DNA from: Anaerolineae bacterium
GTDB taxonomy: Bacteria; Chloroflexota; Anaerolineae; Aggregatilineales; Aggregatilineaceae
Length of the DNA: 64,000 nt
Assembly (NCBI GenBank): GCA_018432315.1
Contig: JAHDLB010000025.1
Location: 1 to 64,000 of the forward strand
Direction: 5' to 3'
Each line of letters begins with the position of its first letter. The first letter of the stretch is position 1. A program made the position numbers and the translations under genes. A model generated the notes under the pieces. That model saw nothing but the letters and a program-made list of their open reading frames with translations, had not been told where the DNA came from and did not search any database. Of the stretch, positions 53,982 to 63,595 are shown piece after piece.

Positions 53982-56058
53982 GCGAGCGGGCCTGGCCTGG
54001 ACTGCCGCCTTGGCGTTGGGACTGGCGGCTTTTTTGTTCGGGGCGGGCCTGGGGCCGGACAGTCTGCCGTTTCCGCCGCGCTCCGACTTCTCGGACGCCG
54101 TCACCAGCCACTGGCCGAGCGCCGTCTTTCTGCGCGACTCCGTGCGCGAGGACGGCACGTGGCCGCTGTGGCGCCCCCTGATCATGAGCGGCAGCCCGTT
54201 CGCGGCCAACCCGCTCAACAAAGTCTGGTACCCGCCGCAGTGGCTCGTGCTGATCGTCCCGCCCATCCTGCACCTGAACCTGCTCGCGTGGCTGCACCTC
54301 GTCGCCGGGGGAGCCGGGGCGTGGTTGTGGAGCCGGGGCTCCGGCCTGGGACCGTGGCCCGCCACCCTGACCGGCGCGGGATACGCGTTCGCGCCGCGCA
54401 TCATGGCGGCGGTCGGCGCGGGCCATCTCGACCTGGTCTACGCGGCGGCGTGGTTCCCGTGGCTGCTGTGGGCCATCGACCGGCTGGCGCGCCCCGTCCC
54501 CGCCCGCGGATCGGTCGCGGGGTTGGGAGCCATCGCCGCGCTGTGCTTCCTGGCGGACGTGCGGCTGAGCGCCTATTTCTTCGCCTTCGCGGCGGCTTAT
54601 CTCGCGTGGCGCTGGCGCACCATCCCCGGCCTGACGCTCCGCCGCCACGGGACGCGCATCGCGCTGGCCGCGCTGCTGGCCGCCGGGCTGAGCGCCGTCC
54701 AGTGGATCCCGCTGCTGCTCTACCGCGCCGGCCTGTCGCGGGCGGACATCACGCTCAACGAGGCCGCGCTGCACAGCCTGAGTCCCGGCCAGTGGATCGG
54801 CCTGCTGATCGGCGATCATGGCGGCGGGTGGGAGACGCTGGTGTATATGGGCGTCAGCACGCTGCTGCTGGCGCTGGCGGCGCTGGCGCTGCGCCCGCGG
54901 GCGCTGGCGTTTTGGGGACTCGCGCTGGCGGCGGTCATGCTGTACGCGATGGGCGATCACTCCCCGCTATGGGTCGCGCTCAACCGGCTGATCCCGCCGC
55001 TGCGCTGGTGGCGCGTGCCGCCGCGCGCGTGGTTCATCGCCGCGCTGGCGCTGCCCTATCTGGCCGGGTGGGGCGCGCAGCTTCTGGCCGAACGCCCGCC
55101 CGATCGCAAGGCCGCGCGGCTGGGCGTCGCCGGGCTGTTGGGCGGCGGGCTGGTCTGCGGGATCTTCAGCAGCCTGACGCTTTCCTCGTCGCTGGAACTG
55201 ACCGCCCTGCTCGGCACGTTCGCGCTGCCGGCTGCGGCGCTGGTGCTGCTGCTGGCGATGCGGCGGGCGCTGCCGCCGCGCGCGATCATGGCGCTGTTCG
55301 CGCTGGTGGTCGTGGGCGACATGCTGTGGATCGACCGGACGCTGATCGACGGGCGCCCGCGTGACACATGGCTCGACCCGCACCGCGAGCTGGCCGAATT
55401 TCTGGAGGCCGATGGCGCAGCGCGCGTTTATTCGCCGAGCTACAGCCTGCCGCAGCAGGCCGCCGCCCACTGGTCGATCGCGCAGTTCGGCGGGGTGGAC
55501 CCCTTCCAACGGGCGGCTTACGTCGGCGCGTTCGAAGCAGCGACCGGGGTCGCGGCCCAGGGCTACAGCGTCACGCTGCCCGCCTACGATCTCGCGGGCG
55601 AGCCGGGCGCTGACGGGGACGGCGACGGCGAAGCGGCGATCCTCGCCCGCGCCAACCGCGAGGCGCCCATCGACGCTTCGCTGCTCGGCCAGTGGCTGGT
55701 AACCCACGTCGTCGCCGCCTTCCCGATCGAGGCCGATGGGCTGGCCCCGGCAGCGCAGATCGGCGATGTCTACGTCTACCGCAACACGCTCGCGCCGGAC
55801 GTGACGCTGGCCTGGGACGGCCCCAACCGTGTGACGGTCCGCGCCGCCGCGCCGTTCGACGGGACGCTCTACGCCGTGTCGAACGGGCGCTGGCGGGACG
55901 CGGACGGCGATCTCCCCGGCCTGCCCGGCGCGGTGGCGGCTCCGGCGCGCGAATGGGCCTACCGTTACGACCCGTCCGAGGTCTGGATCGGGCTGGCGGC
56001 GGGCGGCGGGCTGTGCGCCGCGGCGCTGGCGGGCTGGTGGGTGGTGCGCTATGCCTGA
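53947..56058 (+). CDS. YfhO-like multi-pass membrane protein, family B
   Basis: 703 residues from ATG 53947 (GTG 53944 also possible). Typical YfhO layout: an N-terminal helix, a loop with SDFSDAVTSHWPSAVFLRD and GSPFAANPLNKVWYPPQW, then many helices and a long extracellular C-terminal domain. YfhO-type proteins are thought to move sugars from polyprenyl phosphate to lipoteichoic-acid-like or other glycans, but substrates here are unknown. Its paralogue is the gene at 57687. The gene starts inside the end of the family-A gene and overlaps the next by 8 nt. Confidence 0.78.
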   Translation: MSPSTSWPAPTKRAGLAWTAALALGLAAFLFGAGLGPDSLPFPPRSDFSDAVTSHWPSAVFLRDSVREDGTWPLWRPLIMSGSPFAANPLNKVWYPPQWLVLIVPPILHLNLLAWLHLVAGGAGAWLWSRGSGLGPWPATLTGAGYAFAPRIMAAVGAGHLDLVYAAAWFPWLLWAIDRLARPVPARGSVAGLGAIAALCFLADVRLSAYFFAFAAAYLAWRWRTIPGLTLRRHGTRIALAALLAAGLSAVQWIPLLLYRAGLSRADITLNEAALHSLSPGQWIGLLIGDHGGGWETLVYMGVSTLLLALAALALRPRALAFWGLALAAVMLYAMGDHSPLWVALNRLIPPLRWWRVPPRAWFIAALALPYLAGWGAQLLAERPPDRKAARLGVAGLLGGGLVCGIFSSLTLSSSLELTALLGTFALPAAALVLLLAMRRALPPRAIMALFALVVVGDMLWIDRTLIDGRPRDTWLDPHRELAEFLEADGAARVYSPSYSLPQQAAAHWSIAQFGGVDPFQRAAYVGAFEAATGVAAQGYSVTLPAYDLAGEPGADGDGDGEAAILARANREAPIDASLLGQWLVTHVVAAFPIEADGLAPAAQIGDVYVYRNTLAPDVTLAWDGPNRVTVRAAAPFDGTLYAVSNGRWRDADGDLPGLPGAVAAPAREWAYRYDPSEVWIGLAAGGGLCAAALAGWWVVRYA

Positions 56059-57694
56059 GCGAGCCACGGTCTCGGCGCGGGAATGGCGCTGGGCGATCCT
56101 GTTCGCCGCCGCGGTGATGGTCCTCACGACGATCCCCTACGTGGCCGGGTGGCTGGTGCAGGACGACGACTGGCAGTTCGGCGGGATGCTGTTCGGCGCG
56201 GATGATGGCTACAGCTACCTGGCGAAAATGCGCCTGGGCGCGCGCGGCGACTGGCTATTCACCGTCCGCTATACGTCCGAGCCGCACGACGGCGCGCTCT
56301 TGTTCCTGCCTTACATCCTGCTCGGCCACCTGACCGCGTTGGTCGTCGATTCCCAGGGCGCGGACCTGACTCCCGCGCTGGCGGTGACGTTCCACGTGGC
56401 GCGGATCGTGTGCGGCTTTGGACTGCTGCTGGTCGCCTACCGGTTCGCTGCCGCCTTCCTGCGCCGTCCGCACACACGGCGGCTGGCGCTCGTCCTGATC
56501 GCGCTGGGCGGTGGGCTGGGCTGGCTGTTGGCGCTCGCCGGGCAGGGGCACCTGTTCGGGTCACTGCCGGTCGATTTCTACGTCCCGGAGGGCTACAGCT
56601 TCCTGATCCTGTTCGGCCTTCCGCATCTGGCCCTGGCCCGGAGCGGTCTGCTGGGCGGATTCCTGCTGCTGTTCGGCGCGCTGGGCGAAGCGGAGCCGCG
56701 CCGCTGGCTGCCGCGGGCCGCGCTGGCCGGGCTGTGCTGGGCAGTGATGGGGCTGTGCGTGCCGTTCTACGTGGCCGTGCTGTACGCGCTGCTGGGCGCC
56801 TGGGGACTGGCGGCCTGGATCGCGCAGCGCCGGTTCCCCTGGGCGCTGTTCTGGCGGGCCGCGGTGGGCGCGGCGGTTGCCCTGCCGGTGCTGCTCTACA
56901 GCGCGTTGGTCTTCGCCGCCAACGACGTCCTGGCCGAGTGGTCGAGCCAGAACCGGCTGCCGTCGCCGCACGTGCTGCACGCCGTCGCCGGCTACGTCGT
57001 CCTGGCGATCCCCGCGCTGTGGGGTATCCGCTGGGCGTGGCGCAAGAGCGCCCGCCGGGGTGATCTCCGCAGCCTGCTGCTGGTGGCGTGGGTCGTTAGC
57101 GCGCCGGTCCTGGTCTACCTGCCAGTGAACGTGCAGCGCCGCCTGGCCGAAGGCGTGATCGTGCCGCTGGTCGTCCTGGCCGTGGCCGGGCTGCGCCTGA
57201 TGAGCCGCCAGCGGCGGCGGCGCGCCCTGGCGCGGAACGTCGTGCTGGCCCTCGCCCTGCCAACCGCGCTGCTGCTGTGGCTGGGTGGGCTGGTCAGCGC
57301 CCTCGCGCCGGACCGCCCGCTGTTCCGCCCGCGCGCCGAGATCGCCGCGCTGGAACGGTTGGACGCCGCCGCGCCGCGCGATGCCGTCGTGCTCAGCTCG
57401 AAGGAGACCGGCAACGTGGTGCCCGCCTACACCGACCTGATCGCGTACGTCGGCCACGGGCCGGAGACGATCGACTCGGGCCGGAAAGAACAGCAGGCGC
57501 AGGACTTTTTCGCCGGAACGCTCGCCGCGGACGAACGCCGCGCCCTGCTGGACGCGGTCGATGTCGTCTTCTACGGGCCGCTCGAAGTCCCTGAGGACGG
57601 TGCGCGCTCCCTGGACTGGGCCGCCGGGCTGCGCCTGATGCCGGGGTTCGCGCCGGATGATCCGTATGTCGTCTACGAGGTGCCGCATGACTGA
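56051..57694 (+). CDS. Multi-pass membrane protein, family A' (paralogue)
   Basis: 547 residues; aligned by eye with the gene at 52284 over the first 200 residues (REWRWAILFAAAVMVLTTIPY against AEWRWVIVISGILVGLTLVPY, and FHVARIVCGF against FHIARVATGLF). Many helices, then a short soluble C-terminal domain. It overlaps the previous gene by 8 nt and the next gene starts in its last codons (ATGACTGA), so translation is tightly coupled. Function as for family A; unknown substrate. Confidence 0.7.
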   Translation: MPERATVSAREWRWAILFAAAVMVLTTIPYVAGWLVQDDDWQFGGMLFGADDGYSYLAKMRLGARGDWLFTVRYTSEPHDGALLFLPYILLGHLTALVVDSQGADLTPALAVTFHVARIVCGFGLLLVAYRFAAAFLRRPHTRRLALVLIALGGGLGWLLALAGQGHLFGSLPVDFYVPEGYSFLILFGLPHLALARSGLLGGFLLLFGALGEAEPRRWLPRAALAGLCWAVMGLCVPFYVAVLYALLGAWGLAAWIAQRRFPWALFWRAAVGAAVALPVLLYSALVFAANDVLAEWSSQNRLPSPHVLHAVAGYVVLAIPALWGIRWAWRKSARRGDLRSLLLVAWVVSAPVLVYLPVNVQRRLAEGVIVPLVVLAVAGLRLMSRQRRRRALARNVVLALALPTALLLWLGGLVSALAPDRPLFRPRAEIAALERLDAAAPRDAVVLSSKETGNVVPAYTDLIAYVGHGPETIDSGRKEQQAQDFFAGTLAADERRALLDAVDVVFYGPLEVPEDGARSLDWAAGLRLMPGFAPDDPYVVYEVPHD

Positions 57695-60038
57695 TCGCGA
57701 CATCCCCGCCTGGCTGCCGTTCGCCCTGCTGATCCTGGCCATGGCCGCGCTGTTTCCGGGCGTGCTGGCGGGCGAGGTGCTGTTCTGGGGGCTGCCGTCG
57801 CTCCAGTTCTACCCGTGGCGCGAATACGCCTTCGAGCAGGTCGCCGCCGGGAACCTGCCCGCGTGGAATCCGCTGGTCGGGGCGGGCGCGCCGCTGCTGG
57901 CGAACTACCAGACCGCGGTCTTCTACCCGCCCAACTGGCTGCACCTGCTGCTGCCCGACGCGCACGCCATGTCGATCGTCGCCGTGCTGCACGTGCTGTG
58001 GGCCGGGCTGGGGATGTGGCTGTTCAGCGGGGCGCTGGGCCTGCCGGCGTTCGGGCGCGCGTTCAGCACGTTGGCCTACGCGCTCTCCGGCTACCTGATC
58101 GGGCGCGCGGGGTCGTTCCCCACCGCCGACGCCGCCGCCTGGATCCCGTGGATCTTCTGGCTGGCGTGGCGCGTCGCCACCGGCGGGCGCTGGCGCGACG
58201 CGGGCGGGCTGGCGCTGGCGTTCGCCATGCAGCTCCTCGCCGGGCACGCCCAGACCACCTGGTACAGCGCGGTGGCGGTGGGCCTGTTCGCCCTGTGGAT
58301 CGCGCTCTGGCTCCGGCGCGGCGATCCGGCTCCCCAGCGGGCGGGCGCGCTGGCGCTGGCCGGGCTGGCGGCCCTGCTCGGCGCCGGGATCGCGGCGATC
58401 CAGTTGCTCCCCACGGCGGAATACCTGCTCGAATCGCAGCGCTCCGGCGGGCTGGATTACGACACGCTCACCAACCTGTCCTATCACCCGCTGCGGCTGG
58501 TGACGTGGCTGAACCCGAATTTCTTCGGCTCACCGGTCGATGGCTCGTACCTGACCAAAGGCAAGGGCGCGTTCTTCGAGGATCACGCCTATATCGGCTT
58601 TTTGCCGGTCATCGCGGCGGGCGCGGCAGTGATCGGCTGGCTGCGCCTGCGCCGGACGCCGCCCGGCGATCGCGCCTTTCGCACCATCCCGTTCTGGGCC
58701 GGGCTGGCGCTGCTGGGCCTGTTCTTCGCCGGGGGCAAGCACAACCCGCTGTTCCGCACGCTGTACGACGTCGTGCCCACGTTCGACGCCTTCCGCGACC
58801 CGGTGCGCTGGCTGATCCTGCCCGCGTTCGGCCTGTCCGTGCTGGCCGGGATCGGGACGGAGCATTGGGGGCGCGGCAGGTGGATCGTCTTCTGGTCGCG
58901 GCTGGCGGGGGCCGGGGGCGCCGGGCTGGCGATTATGGCGCTGGGCTTCGTCACGCTCTCCGATCCGGAGTCGGACACGCTGCGCGTGCTGTCGTGGAGC
59001 ATGGCCGAGTTGGGCTGCTGGATCGCGGTCGCCGCGCTGCTCACGCTGGTCAAGCCGGACGCGGCCACGGGCACGAGGCCGGGCCTGTGGCGCACCACCG
59101 TGTTGATCTTCGTCGCCATCGATCTGGCCTGGGCCGGCGCGGGGCTGAACCCGACCGTCACGCCGGACTATTACACCGGCGAGGTCGCCATCGCGCGCCC
59201 GGCGGGGCGGATTTACTGGTTCGAGGATACCGAAGACGACGTCACCTTCGGCGGCGACGAAGACGCGCCCAACTCGCCGCCCGGCTATTTCAACCTGGGC
59301 GACTACCGCATCGCCCAGGACGACTGGCGGGCGGTCCGGACGTCGCTGCTGCCCAACCTGACCATGCTCGACGACGTGGCGACGCTCAACAACAACGACC
59401 CGCTGCTGCCGGGCAGCTTCAGCCGCTACGTCGCCCTGATCGAGGACCTGGGCCCGGCGGCGGGATCGCTGCTGCGCGCCGGCGGGGTGAGCCACGTCTT
59501 CGGCCCCGCGCCCGATGGCTGGCGGGGCAGCAACCCGGCCACCGCCCCGGACGATCCGCTGGCGGCGTGGCTGGTACCGGACGCCCTCTGGCTGGCGGAT
59601 GACGCCGCCATCGAAGATACGCTGCGCGATCCGGCCTGGGACCCCCAGCGAACCGCCATCCTGCGCGGCGCTCCCCCCGCGGGCGCGCCGGTCGCCCCGC
59701 TGGCAACCGGCGCCGCCACGTTGATCGACGAGGCCCCCACCCGGCTGGCCTATCGCGTGGAGGCGGACGGCGCGGGCGTCCTGGTACTCAGCCGGGCGTG
59801 GTATCCCGGCTGGCGCGCTGAGCGCGACGGGGAGCCGGTCGAGCTGCACCGGGCCAATCTCGCGTTCATGGCCGTGGCCGTCCCGCCGGGCGAGAGCACC
59901 GTCACCCTGAGCTACAGCCCGACCCACTGGCGGGCGGGCGTCGCGGTGTCGGGGATCGCGCTGGCGCTCGTGATCGGATTGGCCGCGTGGGCATGGGCGC
60001 GCGAGCGGCGGGCAAACGCGGGGGAACCCGATGGCTGA
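57687..60038 (+). CDS. YfhO-like multi-pass membrane protein, family B'
   Basis: 783 residues from ATG 57687; it overlaps the previous stop by 8 nt. Early loop YPWREYAFEQVAAGNLPAW and NYQTAVFYPPNWLHLL follow the YfhO pattern and match the family-B gene at 53947 (YPPQWLVLI). Many helices, with an extracellular C-terminal domain ending in a final helix (VAVSGIALALVIGLAAWAWA). Acidic and Asn-rich stretches near 500 could be substrate loops. It is the fourth of the A-B-A'-B' set and overlaps the GT2 gene by 8 nt. Confidence 0.8.
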   Translation: MTDRDIPAWLPFALLILAMAALFPGVLAGEVLFWGLPSLQFYPWREYAFEQVAAGNLPAWNPLVGAGAPLLANYQTAVFYPPNWLHLLLPDAHAMSIVAVLHVLWAGLGMWLFSGALGLPAFGRAFSTLAYALSGYLIGRAGSFPTADAAAWIPWIFWLAWRVATGGRWRDAGGLALAFAMQLLAGHAQTTWYSAVAVGLFALWIALWLRRGDPAPQRAGALALAGLAALLGAGIAAIQLLPTAEYLLESQRSGGLDYDTLTNLSYHPLRLVTWLNPNFFGSPVDGSYLTKGKGAFFEDHAYIGFLPVIAAGAAVIGWLRLRRTPPGDRAFRTIPFWAGLALLGLFFAGGKHNPLFRTLYDVVPTFDAFRDPVRWLILPAFGLSVLAGIGTEHWGRGRWIVFWSRLAGAGGAGLAIMALGFVTLSDPESDTLRVLSWSMAELGCWIAVAALLTLVKPDAATGTRPGLWRTTVLIFVAIDLAWAGAGLNPTVTPDYYTGEVAIARPAGRIYWFEDTEDDVTFGGDEDAPNSPPGYFNLGDYRIAQDDWRAVRTSLLPNLTMLDDVATLNNNDPLLPGSFSRYVALIEDLGPAAGSLLRAGGVSHVFGPAPDGWRGSNPATAPDDPLAAWLVPDALWLADDAAIEDTLRDPAWDPQRTAILRGAPPAGAPVAPLATGAATLIDEAPTRLAYRVEADGAGVLVLSRAWYPGWRAERDGEPVELHRANLAFMAVAVPPGESTVTLSYSPTHWRAGVAVSGIALALVIGLAAWAWARERRANAGEPDG

Positions 60039-61032
60039 CTCCCTGCCCACTGTGACCGTGATCATGCCGGTCTATAACGAGGCGGCGACGATCGAGCGCG
60101 CGCTGGGCGCGGTGCTGGCGCAGGACTACCCGCCCGACCGGTTGGACGTGCTGGTCGTCGATGGCGGCTCGGACGACGGCACGCTCGACGCAGTGCGGGC
60201 CATCGCCGGGGACGATCCCCGCGTCCGGATTCTGCACAACCCGGCGCGCCGGCAGGCCCACGGGCTGAACCTGGGCATCGCCGCGGCGGAGGGCGCGGTC
60301 ATCGTCCGCGTGGACGGGCACACGTTCGTCGCGCCGGACTACGTGCGCCGGTGCGTGCATCACCTGGCCGCCACCGGCGCGGAGCACGCCGGCGGGCCGC
60401 TGCGCGCCGCCGCGCACACGCCATTGGGTCGGGCCATCGCCGCGGCGTACCGGTCGCCGTTTGGCGTGCCGAGCCGCTTCAGCACCAGCGCCCGCGCCGG
60501 GTTCACGGACACCGTCCCCCTGGGCGCGTGGCCACGCGCGGTTTTCTCGCAGGTGGGCGGCTTCAACACGGATCTAGCTGCCAACGAGGACTACGAGCAC
60601 AGCTACCGCATCCGGCAGGCGGGCGGGCGCGTGTACCTCGCGCCGGACATCCGCCTGGAGTACCTCCCCCGCCAGACGCTGGGCGGGCTGGCGCGGCAGT
60701 ATTTCCGCTATGGGCGCGGCAAGTGCCAAGTGCTGCTGCTGTATCCGCGCAGCGCCCGGCCCCGGCACTTCGTCGCCCCGGCGTTCGTCGCGGCGCTGGC
60801 CGCGGGCGCGCTGCTGGCGCCCGTCAGCCGGACGGTGGCGCGGCTGTGGCGGGCGCTGCTGGCCGCCTACGGGCTGGCGTCCGCGATCGCGTCGATCGAT
60901 ACGGCCCGCCGGAGCGAGTGGCAGCACCTGCCCCGCCTGCCGCTGGTCTTCGCCACGATCCACCTGGCGTGGGGCGCGGGCTTCTGGATCGAGTGGGGCC
61001 GCCAACTGGCGCCAGAACGCCGCCGCCGATGA
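60031..61032 (+). CDS. Glycosyltransferase family 2
   Basis: 333 residues. GT-A core: VTVIMPVYNEAATIERAL, LVVDGGSDDGT, an IVRVDGHTF in the DxD position, and NEDYEHSYRIRQAGGRV, with a C-terminal helix or two. Resembles ExoA-type succinoglycan/exopolysaccharide transferases that use nucleotide sugars in the cytoplasm. It overlaps the previous gene by 8 nt and the next by ATGA at 61029-61032. Donor and acceptor are unknown. Confidence 0.9.
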   Translation: MADSLPTVTVIMPVYNEAATIERALGAVLAQDYPPDRLDVLVVDGGSDDGTLDAVRAIAGDDPRVRILHNPARRQAHGLNLGIAAAEGAVIVRVDGHTFVAPDYVRRCVHHLAATGAEHAGGPLRAAAHTPLGRAIAAAYRSPFGVPSRFSTSARAGFTDTVPLGAWPRAVFSQVGGFNTDLAANEDYEHSYRIRQAGGRVYLAPDIRLEYLPRQTLGGLARQYFRYGRGKCQVLLLYPRSARPRHFVAPAFVAALAAGALLAPVSRTVARLWRALLAAYGLASAIASIDTARRSEWQHLPRLPLVFATIHLAWGAGFWIEWGRQLAPERRRR

Positions 61033-62447
61033 GTTCCTCACCCAGGCCACCCAGGCAGCGCCGGATCGCCGGGCGCCGCTTCGTGTTGGTCGCGGGCGAT
61101 CTGGCCGCGATTCTGCTGGCGGTGGTACTGGCGCTGGTCATCTGGGTGATCGTCGATGGGCGCGGCCTGGGGCTGTCGTTCATCCTCGGCCATCTGTACT
61201 GGTTCCCGATGCTGGCCGGGCTGTGGCTGGCCCTGGCGCACGCCAACGACTTTTACAACCGGCGCTTCTCCGCCCGGCTGGATGCCAGCCTGCTGCGGCT
61301 GGGGCAGGTCACGCTGCAACTGGTGATCGTCTACCTGGTGATCTTCTTCCTGTCCCCGCGCGACGCCCTGCCCCGGCTGTTCATCCTGTATTACGCCGCG
61401 CTGTCGTTCCTGCTGATCGCCGTGTGGCGCGCCGTACAGCCCACTGCCCTGAGCCGGACCGGCGCGGCCCGGCGGTCGCTGATCGTCGGCGGCGGCCCGG
61501 CGGCCCGCACGCTGATCGAGACGTTGCGCGCCGAAGCGCCGGGCGACTACGCGCTGGCCGGGGTGATCGTCGATGCGGGCGAGACGCTGGCGCCGGACTT
61601 CCCGCTGGCGCCGGCCCTGGGCGCCGCGAGCGACCTGCTCGACATCGCCGGGCGCGAGCAGGTCACCGAGATCATCCTAGCCCAACAGCGCGACCTGTCC
61701 GCCGGGCTGTTCCGCGCGCTGATGGACTGTACCGAGCAAGGCTACCGGGTGGTGCCCATGCCGCTGCTGTACGAGCAGATCACCGGGCGCGTGCCCGTCC
61801 AGCACGTCGATCAGCGCACCTGGACGACCCTGCTGCCGGTCGAGACCAACGCCCTGTTCGATCCCTATCCCGCCATCAAGCGCTTCGCCGACGTGACGCT
61901 GGCCCTGGCCGGGTTGGCGTTGTTCCTCCCGGCGCTGCCCGCGATCGCGCTCGCCATCCGGCTGGACTCGCCGGGGCCGGTCTTCTTCCGGCAGGCGCGG
62001 GTCGGCCAGGGCGGGCACCCGTTCCAGATCGTCAAGCTGCGCTCGATGATCGACCACGCCGAGCAGGTCACCGGCCCCACCTGGGCCAGCGACGCCGATC
62101 CGCGCATCACGCGGGTGGGGCGCTTTCTGCGCAAAACCCGCCTGGACGAACTGCCGCAGCTCGCGAACGTGCTGCGCGGCGAGATGAGCCTGATCGGCCC
62201 GCGCCCCGAGCGCCCGGAGTTCGTCGCTCACCTCAGCCAGCGCCTGCCGTTCTACCGGGCGCGCCACGCCGTCAAGCCGGGCATCACCGGCTGGGCCCAG
62301 GTGCGCTATCCGTATGGCAACAGCGAGCAGGACGCACTGGTCAAGCTGGAGTACGACCTGTTTTACATCCGGCACCGGTCGCTGGCGCTGGACCTGCTGA
62401 TCATCCTGCGCACGATCGGCAAAGTGATCGCCATGCAGGGCACCTAG
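61029..62447 (+). CDS. Polyprenyl glycosylphosphotransferase (exopolysaccharide initiating sugar transferase)
   Basis: 472 residues. Hydrophobic helices in the first third, a Rossmann-like central domain (SLIVGGGPAARTLIETL), a late hydrophobic hairpin, and the C-terminal bacterial sugar-transferase domain: FFRQARVGQGG, KLRSMI, RKTRLDELPQLANVLRGEMS, GPRPERPEF, KPGITGWAQVRYPYG. It transfers a sugar-1-phosphate to undecaprenyl phosphate, the first step of many exopolysaccharides. Last gene of the six-gene cluster; it overlaps the convergent gene's stop by 4 nt. Confidence 0.93.
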   Translation: MSSSPRPPRQRRIAGRRFVLVAGDLAAILLAVVLALVIWVIVDGRGLGLSFILGHLYWFPMLAGLWLALAHANDFYNRRFSARLDASLLRLGQVTLQLVIVYLVIFFLSPRDALPRLFILYYAALSFLLIAVWRAVQPTALSRTGAARRSLIVGGGPAARTLIETLRAEAPGDYALAGVIVDAGETLAPDFPLAPALGAASDLLDIAGREQVTEIILAQQRDLSAGLFRALMDCTEQGYRVVPMPLLYEQITGRVPVQHVDQRTWTTLLPVETNALFDPYPAIKRFADVTLALAGLALFLPALPAIALAIRLDSPGPVFFRQARVGQGGHPFQIVKLRSMIDHAEQVTGPTWASDADPRITRVGRFLRKTRLDELPQLANVLRGEMSLIGPRPERPEFVAHLSQRLPFYRARHAVKPGITGWAQVRYPYGNSEQDALVKLEYDLFYIRHRSLALDLLIILRTIGKVIAMQGT

Positions 62448-63568
62448 CCCGACACCAGGAACAGCAGTAGCACGATCCACAGCGTGCTGTAGACCAGCGG
62501 GCGCTGGTGCTTGTGCTGCGCCGCATAGAGGACGACCATCAGCACCAGGCCGGGAATGAACCGCAGCAGGCCCAGAAACTCGCGGTAGGTGGAGAACGGC
62601 ACGAACGGCATCACGGCGGCGTTGGCGAACAGCAGACAGGTGTACGGCCCCCAGTGCTCGCGGCGCAGATCGCCCACCGTGCGCCACAGCGCCCACAGAC
62701 TCGGCACGACCGCCGCCGGGATCACCAGCAGGCCGAGCACGACCAGCGCCGCCAGGCTGCCCTCGGTGCCGATCTTGAGCACCCCGGCGAAGGGGATGAT
62801 CTCGAACGGAGTCGCCTTCGCCCCGCCGGAACCGATCCCGGCGCCCCCCAGCCAGTCGGCCAGCGCGATCTGCCACGCTGCGAACGGGATCCCGGCGACC
62901 AGCGCGACGCGCGCGGCCTCGCGCCAGCGGCGGTTGAGCGCGAAATGCAGCACGTATCCCGCCACGAACAGGGCCGTCACTTCTTTGGCGAACACGGCCA
63001 GCGCCAGCGCAATCGATGCCGCCCACGGGCGATCGCGCAAAGCGAACCACAGCCCCGCGATGACCAACCCGTAGGCCAGCGCCTCGGTCGTGCTGAGCCG
63101 CACCGCCATGAACACGCCGATATACAGCCCGTAGCTGAGCGCGAACCAGCGGCTGGCCTTGGCCGCTACCAGCAGGTCTTCGAGCAGCGCCGTCCCGCCC
63201 ACCAGCGCGACCAGGTTGACCAGGGCCAGCGCCCACGGAATCAGCGCCGCCTGCCCCAGGCTGAGCGCGCGCGCCAGGATCGGCAGCAGAATGCGCTGCA
63301 TCCGGTAGGCGGGCGCGTCCAGGCAGGGCGGCGACCCGCCCGGGTCGCGCGCGATGTAGTAGGCAAACTGGCCGTCGTAGCCCTCGGAATCGGCGGGGCA
63401 GTCCGTCCCGTCGTGCCCGGCGCACTGGCTGAAGCACTCGCCCAGCGTGACGAACGTCTTCGGGTCGCCGCCGTTCAGGGCCAGGATCACGCCCAGGTAC
63501 AGGACATTCGCGATGAGGACGATTTTCCACGGGCGGAGACTGCGTAGATGGCGCGTATAATGAGTCAT
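62444..63568 (-). CDS. GT-C-like multi-pass membrane protein
   Basis: 374 residues from ATG 63568 (GAGG upstream). An early extracellular loop has SEGYDGQFAYYIARDPGG, similar to loops in membrane glycosyltransferases of the GT-C type, then about ten hydrophobic segments. Cysteines in the first loop (CFSQCAGHDGTDC) may form disulfides. It converges on the glycan cluster and is divergent from the alkyltransferase-like gene, only 27 bp away. Likely a surface glycan enzyme, substrate unknown. Confidence 0.65.
   Translation of the reverse strand: MTHYTRHLRSLRPWKIVLIANVLYLGVILALNGGDPKTFVTLGECFSQCAGHDGTDCPADSEGYDGQFAYYIARDPGGSPPCLDAPAYRMQRILLPILARALSLGQAALIPWALALVNLVALVGGTALLEDLLVAAKASRWFALSYGLYIGVFMAVRLSTTEALAYGLVIAGLWFALRDRPWAASIALALAVFAKEVTALFVAGYVLHFALNRRWREAARVALVAGIPFAAWQIALADWLGGAGIGSGGAKATPFEIIPFAGVLKIGTEGSLAALVVLGLLVIPAAVVPSLWALWRTVGDLRREHWGPYTCLLFANAAVMPFVPFSTYREFLGLLRFIPGLVLMVVLYAAQHKHQRPLVYSTLWIVLLLFLVSG
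63556..63561 (+). promoter_or_regulatory. Candidate -10 box of the alkyltransferase-like gene
   Basis: Perfect TATAAT inside the first codons of the divergent membrane-protein gene, about 35 nt before the ATG at 63596. No good -35 upstream. Confidence 0.35.
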
Positions 63569-63595
63569 AGAACCTCGCAGCATGGGGAGATGCAC

